Assembly (NCBI GenBank): GCA_003140115.1
Contig: PLIQ01000621.1
Location: 1 to 6,217, forward strand
Source of the DNA: Actinomycetota bacterium
Lineage (GTDB): Bacteria > Actinomycetota > Actinomycetes > Streptosporangiales > Streptosporangiaceae
Length of the DNA: 6,217 nt
Reading direction: 5' to 3'
A model generated the notes under the pieces. That model was not told where the DNA came from, made no database searches, and was given only the letters and a program-made list of their open reading frames with translations. A program made the position numbers and the translations under genes. Below are positions 4,185 through 6,217 of the stretch, one piece after another. Numbering within the stretch: position 1 is the first letter of the stretch; every line of letters starts with the position of its first letter.

Positions 4185-6134
4185 GTGGGAGGTGCTTCGG
4201 GCTTGGACGCCGAGGGCTGGCACCGGGTCGACCCGGTGGACGTGCCGGCCGAGGGCCGGGTCCGCAGTGTCACCGTGGACGGCCGCACGGTGGCGCTGGC
4301 GCGGTGCGGCGGGCGGCTGGGCGCGCTGGAGAACCGGTGCCCGCATCAGGGCGGTCCGCTCGGCGAAGGCTCGATCGAGAACGGCTGGCTGCGGTGCCCG
4401 TGGCACGGGTATGACTACGACCCGCTGACGGGCCGGCCGCCGGAGGGCTTCTCCGATGGGGCCGCCCGGTACGAGGTGGCCGACCGGGCGGACGGCGTCT
4501 ACGTGCGCATGCCCGCGCCGGTGCCGCGGGTCCGCACGGTGGCCGACGTGCTGGTCGAGACGCTGGTCGCGTTCGGGATCACGCATGTGTTCGGCATGGT
4601 CGGCCATTCCAACCTGGGCTTCGCCGATGCAATGCGGCGGGCCGGGGAACGCGGGGAGCTGACCTACATCGGGATCCGGCACGAGGGCGCGGCCGCCTTC
4701 GCGGCCAGTGCGTACGGCAAGCTGACCGGCCGGCCCGCCGTCTGCTTCGCGATCGCGGGGCCCGGGTCGACCAACATGCTCACCGGCTTGTACGACGCCA
4801 AGCTCGACCAGTCGCCGGTCGTGGCGATCTCCGGCCAGGTGCCGTCGGCGGTCCTGGGGCGCGGGGCCTTCCAGGACCTCGACCTGACCGCCGTGTTCGG
4901 AGACGTGGCCGCGTGGACGACCGCCGTGCACGGCGGCAGTGACCACGCCGAGCTGGCCGCCCTGGCCGTCAAGCATGCCCTGGACGCCCGCGGCGTCGCG
5001 CACCTGGTGCTGCCCGACGAGGTACAGACCCAGCCCAGCGACGCCGCCGCCAAGACCTCGCAGGGCCGGCTGGGCGGGCGGCTCGCCCAGCCCAGCGAGC
5101 CCGCGCTGGGCCGCGCCGCCACCTTGATCCGAGCCAGCCGGCGGCCGGTGCTGATCGCCGGCCACGGGGCCCGGCAGGCCACCGGCCCGCTCCGCGCCCT
5201 CGCCGAACGGCTCAACGCGCCGGTGCTGACCACCTTCAAGGCCAAGGGCCTGATCCCGGACGCCCACCCGCTCGGCGCCGGCGTGCTCGGGCGCAGCGGA
5301 ACGCCGGTGGCGAGCTGGCTGATGAACGAGGCCGACCTGCTGATCGTGGTGGGCGCATCGTTCGCCAACCACACCGGGATCGCGCCGTACAAGACCATCG
5401 TGCAGATCGACGACGAGCCGGCCGCCGTCGGCCGCTTCGACCCGGTCAGCGCCAGCATTACCGGCGACGCCGCGCTCACGCTGACCGCGCTGCTGGACGG
5501 CCTGGGCGCCGTTGATACCGAGGACCAGCGCCCGGCGGTGGCGGCCCGGTGGGCCATCTGGCGGGCGGAGAAAGCCCGCCGGGCCGCCGACGAACGCGGC
5601 CGCGGCCTGTCCGCCGCGGCTGTCTTCGAGGCACTGTCGAGGCACCTGCCCGAGGACGCCGTCGTCACCGTCGACGTCGGCAACCACGCCTACTCGCTGG
5701 GCCGGTACCTGGAATCCAAGGGCCAGCCGGTGCTCATGTCCGGGTACCTCGGGTCGATCGGCTTCGGCTATCCCGCCGCGCTCGGCGCCTGGGCGGCCGC
5801 GCCTGGCCGGCCGGTCGTCGCGGTGACCGGCGACGGCGGCTTCGGCCAGTACGCCGCCGAACTCACCACCGCGGTGAAGTACGGCATCCCGGTCAAGCAC
5901 GTGCTGTTCGACAACCACTCCCTGGGCAAGATCGGCAAAGAGCAGCTCGCCGCGGGCTTCCCCGTCTGGCATACCTCCCTGCACAACCCGGACTGGGCCG
6001 CCTACGCCGAGCTGTGCGGTGCGACCGGCATCAAGGCCACCCGCCGTGACCAGCTCGAGGACGCCATGACCCGGCTGTTCGCCGCCGACGGCCCCGCCAT
6101 GCTGCACGTCGAGCAGGACCCCGAGCTGCTGTAG
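4185..6134 (+). CDS. Rieske [2Fe-2S] domain fused to thiamine-diphosphate-dependent enzyme
   Basis: A 649-residue two-part protein. Residues about 10-108 are a Rieske ferredoxin-like domain with ligands Cys52, His54, Cys71 and His74 (CPHQGGPLG and CPWHGYDYD). About 115-645 is a complete acetolactate synthase/pyruvate oxidase-type ThDP enzyme. The N-terminal domain has catalytic Glu167 in GIRHEGAAAFAASAYGKLTG and AGPGSTNMLTGLYDAK. The middle domain has PVLIAGHGAR (321-330) and FKAKGLIPDAHPLG. The ThDP domain has MSGYLGSIGFGYPAALG (518-534), GDGGFGQY (549-556) and the metal-site DN at 576-577 instead of the usual NN. It is cytosolic, with no signal peptide. It may decarboxylate or oxidise a 2-oxo acid and pass electrons to the cluster; the substrate cannot be told. 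The frame allows GTG 4185 or TTG 4203. GGGAGG (4187-4192) sits 10 nt before the TTG, so 4203 (643 residues) may be the true start; numbering here uses 4185. The in-frame TAA at 4158 excludes longer forms. An operator lies upstream, and another gene follows after 39 nt. Confidence 0.92.
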   Translation: MGGASGLDAEGWHRVDPVDVPAEGRVRSVTVDGRTVALARCGGRLGALENRCPHQGGPLGEGSIENGWLRCPWHGYDYDPLTGRPPEGFSDGAARYEVADRADGVYVRMPAPVPRVRTVADVLVETLVAFGITHVFGMVGHSNLGFADAMRRAGERGELTYIGIRHEGAAAFAASAYGKLTGRPAVCFAIAGPGSTNMLTGLYDAKLDQSPVVAISGQVPSAVLGRGAFQDLDLTAVFGDVAAWTTAVHGGSDHAELAALAVKHALDARGVAHLVLPDEVQTQPSDAAAKTSQGRLGGRLAQPSEPALGRAATLIRASRRPVLIAGHGARQATGPLRALAERLNAPVLTTFKAKGLIPDAHPLGAGVLGRSGTPVASWLMNEADLLIVVGASFANHTGIAPYKTIVQIDDEPAAVGRFDPVSASITGDAALTLTALLDGLGAVDTEDQRPAVAARWAIWRAEKARRAADERGRGLSAAAVFEALSRHLPEDAVVTVDVGNHAYSLGRYLESKGQPVLMSGYLGSIGFGYPAALGAWAAAPGRPVVAVTGDGGFGQYAAELTTAVKYGIPVKHVLFDNHSLGKIGKEQLAAGFPVWHTSLHNPDWAAYAELCGATGIKATRRDQLEDAMTRLFAADGPAMLHVEQDPELL

Positions 6135-6161
6135 AGCCCCGTAGTTCCCACCCGTGCTGGT

Positions 6162-6167
6162 AAGGAG
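6162..6167 (+). promoter_or_regulatory. Ribosome-binding site of the last gene
   Basis: AAGGAG at 6162-6167 lies 6 nt before the ATG at 6174, a strong site at normal spacing. It is the best Shine-Dalgarno sequence in the window and fixes the start of the truncated last gene. Confidence 0.7.
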
Positions 6168-6173
6168 CGGTCC

Positions 6174-6217
6174 ATGACGGATGACGCGGCCACGCGTTAC
6201 GGCGACCTGCGGGCGCT
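6174..6217 (+). CDS. Start of a further operon gene, cut by the window edge; possibly flavodoxin/FMN-reductase type
   Basis: Only 14 full codons are present, reading MTDDAATRYGDLRA and entering a Leu. The strong ribosome site and the 39-nt gap after the Rieske-ThDP stop, with no terminator between, make it a second gene of the same operon. The opening YGDLRAL resembles, from memory, the N-terminus of actinobacterial flavodoxin-fold NAD(P)H:FMN reductase-like proteins. Such a protein would make sense as a redox partner for a Rieske protein. With so few residues this is a guess only. Confidence 0.5.
   Translation, partial: MTDDAATRYGDLRA

Noticed and set aside
4071..6107. Very long open frame antisense to the Rieske-ThDP gene
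   Set aside because: High-GC codon bias leaves the opposite strand free of stops. Its translation is rich in Gly, Arg, Gln and His without domain order, while the plus strand has clear motifs throughout.
1..6217. CRISPR arrays, insertion sequences, complete tRNA or rRNA genes
   Set aside because: I looked for regularly spaced repeats, transposase motifs with terminal inverted repeats, and tRNA clover-leaf signals and found none. The direct repeats at 3987-4041 are too few and too close for a CRISPR array.

Overview
The window is high-GC DNA with actinobacterial character: GC-rich third codon positions, GTG/TTG starts, promoters whose -10 box sits about 7 nt before the start codon, and gene families typical of Streptomyces/Streptosporangium-type genomes. 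Species cannot be named from the sequence. It is a mosaic of two healthy transcription units and several broken genes, with a toxin-antitoxin cassette in the middle.

Layout. (1) 1-234, minus: tail of a lactonase-like beta-propeller gene, 5'-truncated and running off the left edge. (2) 235-547: gene-poor divergent intergenic region with small inverted repeats; its right end holds the operator and promoter of the next gene. (3) 548-2059, plus: a complete MocR/GntR-type regulator (winged helix plus aminotransferase-like domain) in which the PLP-binding lysine and other cofactor contacts are replaced. (4) 2120-about 2397, minus: C-terminal remnant of a TetR regulator. (5) 2484-2843, plus: small TfoX N-terminal-domain protein, apparently leaderless. 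(6) 3044-3666, minus: antitoxin and PIN-domain toxin overlapping by ATGA, with a tandem palindromic operator at the antitoxin promoter. (7) 3703-3925, minus: N-terminal fragment of a second MocR gene, about 82% identical in protein to the start of gene 3, ended by a TAG codon and then by the toxin-antitoxin promoter. (8) 3987-4065: three tandem boxes and a promoter. (9) 4185-6134, plus: a large fusion of an N-terminal Rieske [2Fe-2S] domain with a complete thiamine-diphosphate enzyme. (10) 6174 onward, plus: first codons of a following gene in the same operon, possibly a flavodoxin/FMN-reductase-type protein.

How the parts may work together. MocR regulators usually control a neighbouring, often divergent, gene through direct repeats. 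The Rieske-ThDP operon has such repeats over its -35 region, but the divergent mocR beside it is only a stub. The intact mocR 3 kb away carries a similar pair of boxes with the same 24-bp spacing at its own promoter. The simplest reading is that the intact regulator controls both itself and the Rieske-ThDP operon, and that the stub is what remains of the original or a duplicate regulator after the toxin-antitoxin cassette or another rearrangement removed its body. The loss of the PLP lysine means any signal is probably not sensed by ordinary Schiff-base chemistry. The Rieske-ThDP protein probably oxidises or decarboxylates a 2-oxo acid-like substrate and could pass electrons to its own iron-sulfur cluster; the substrate is unknown.
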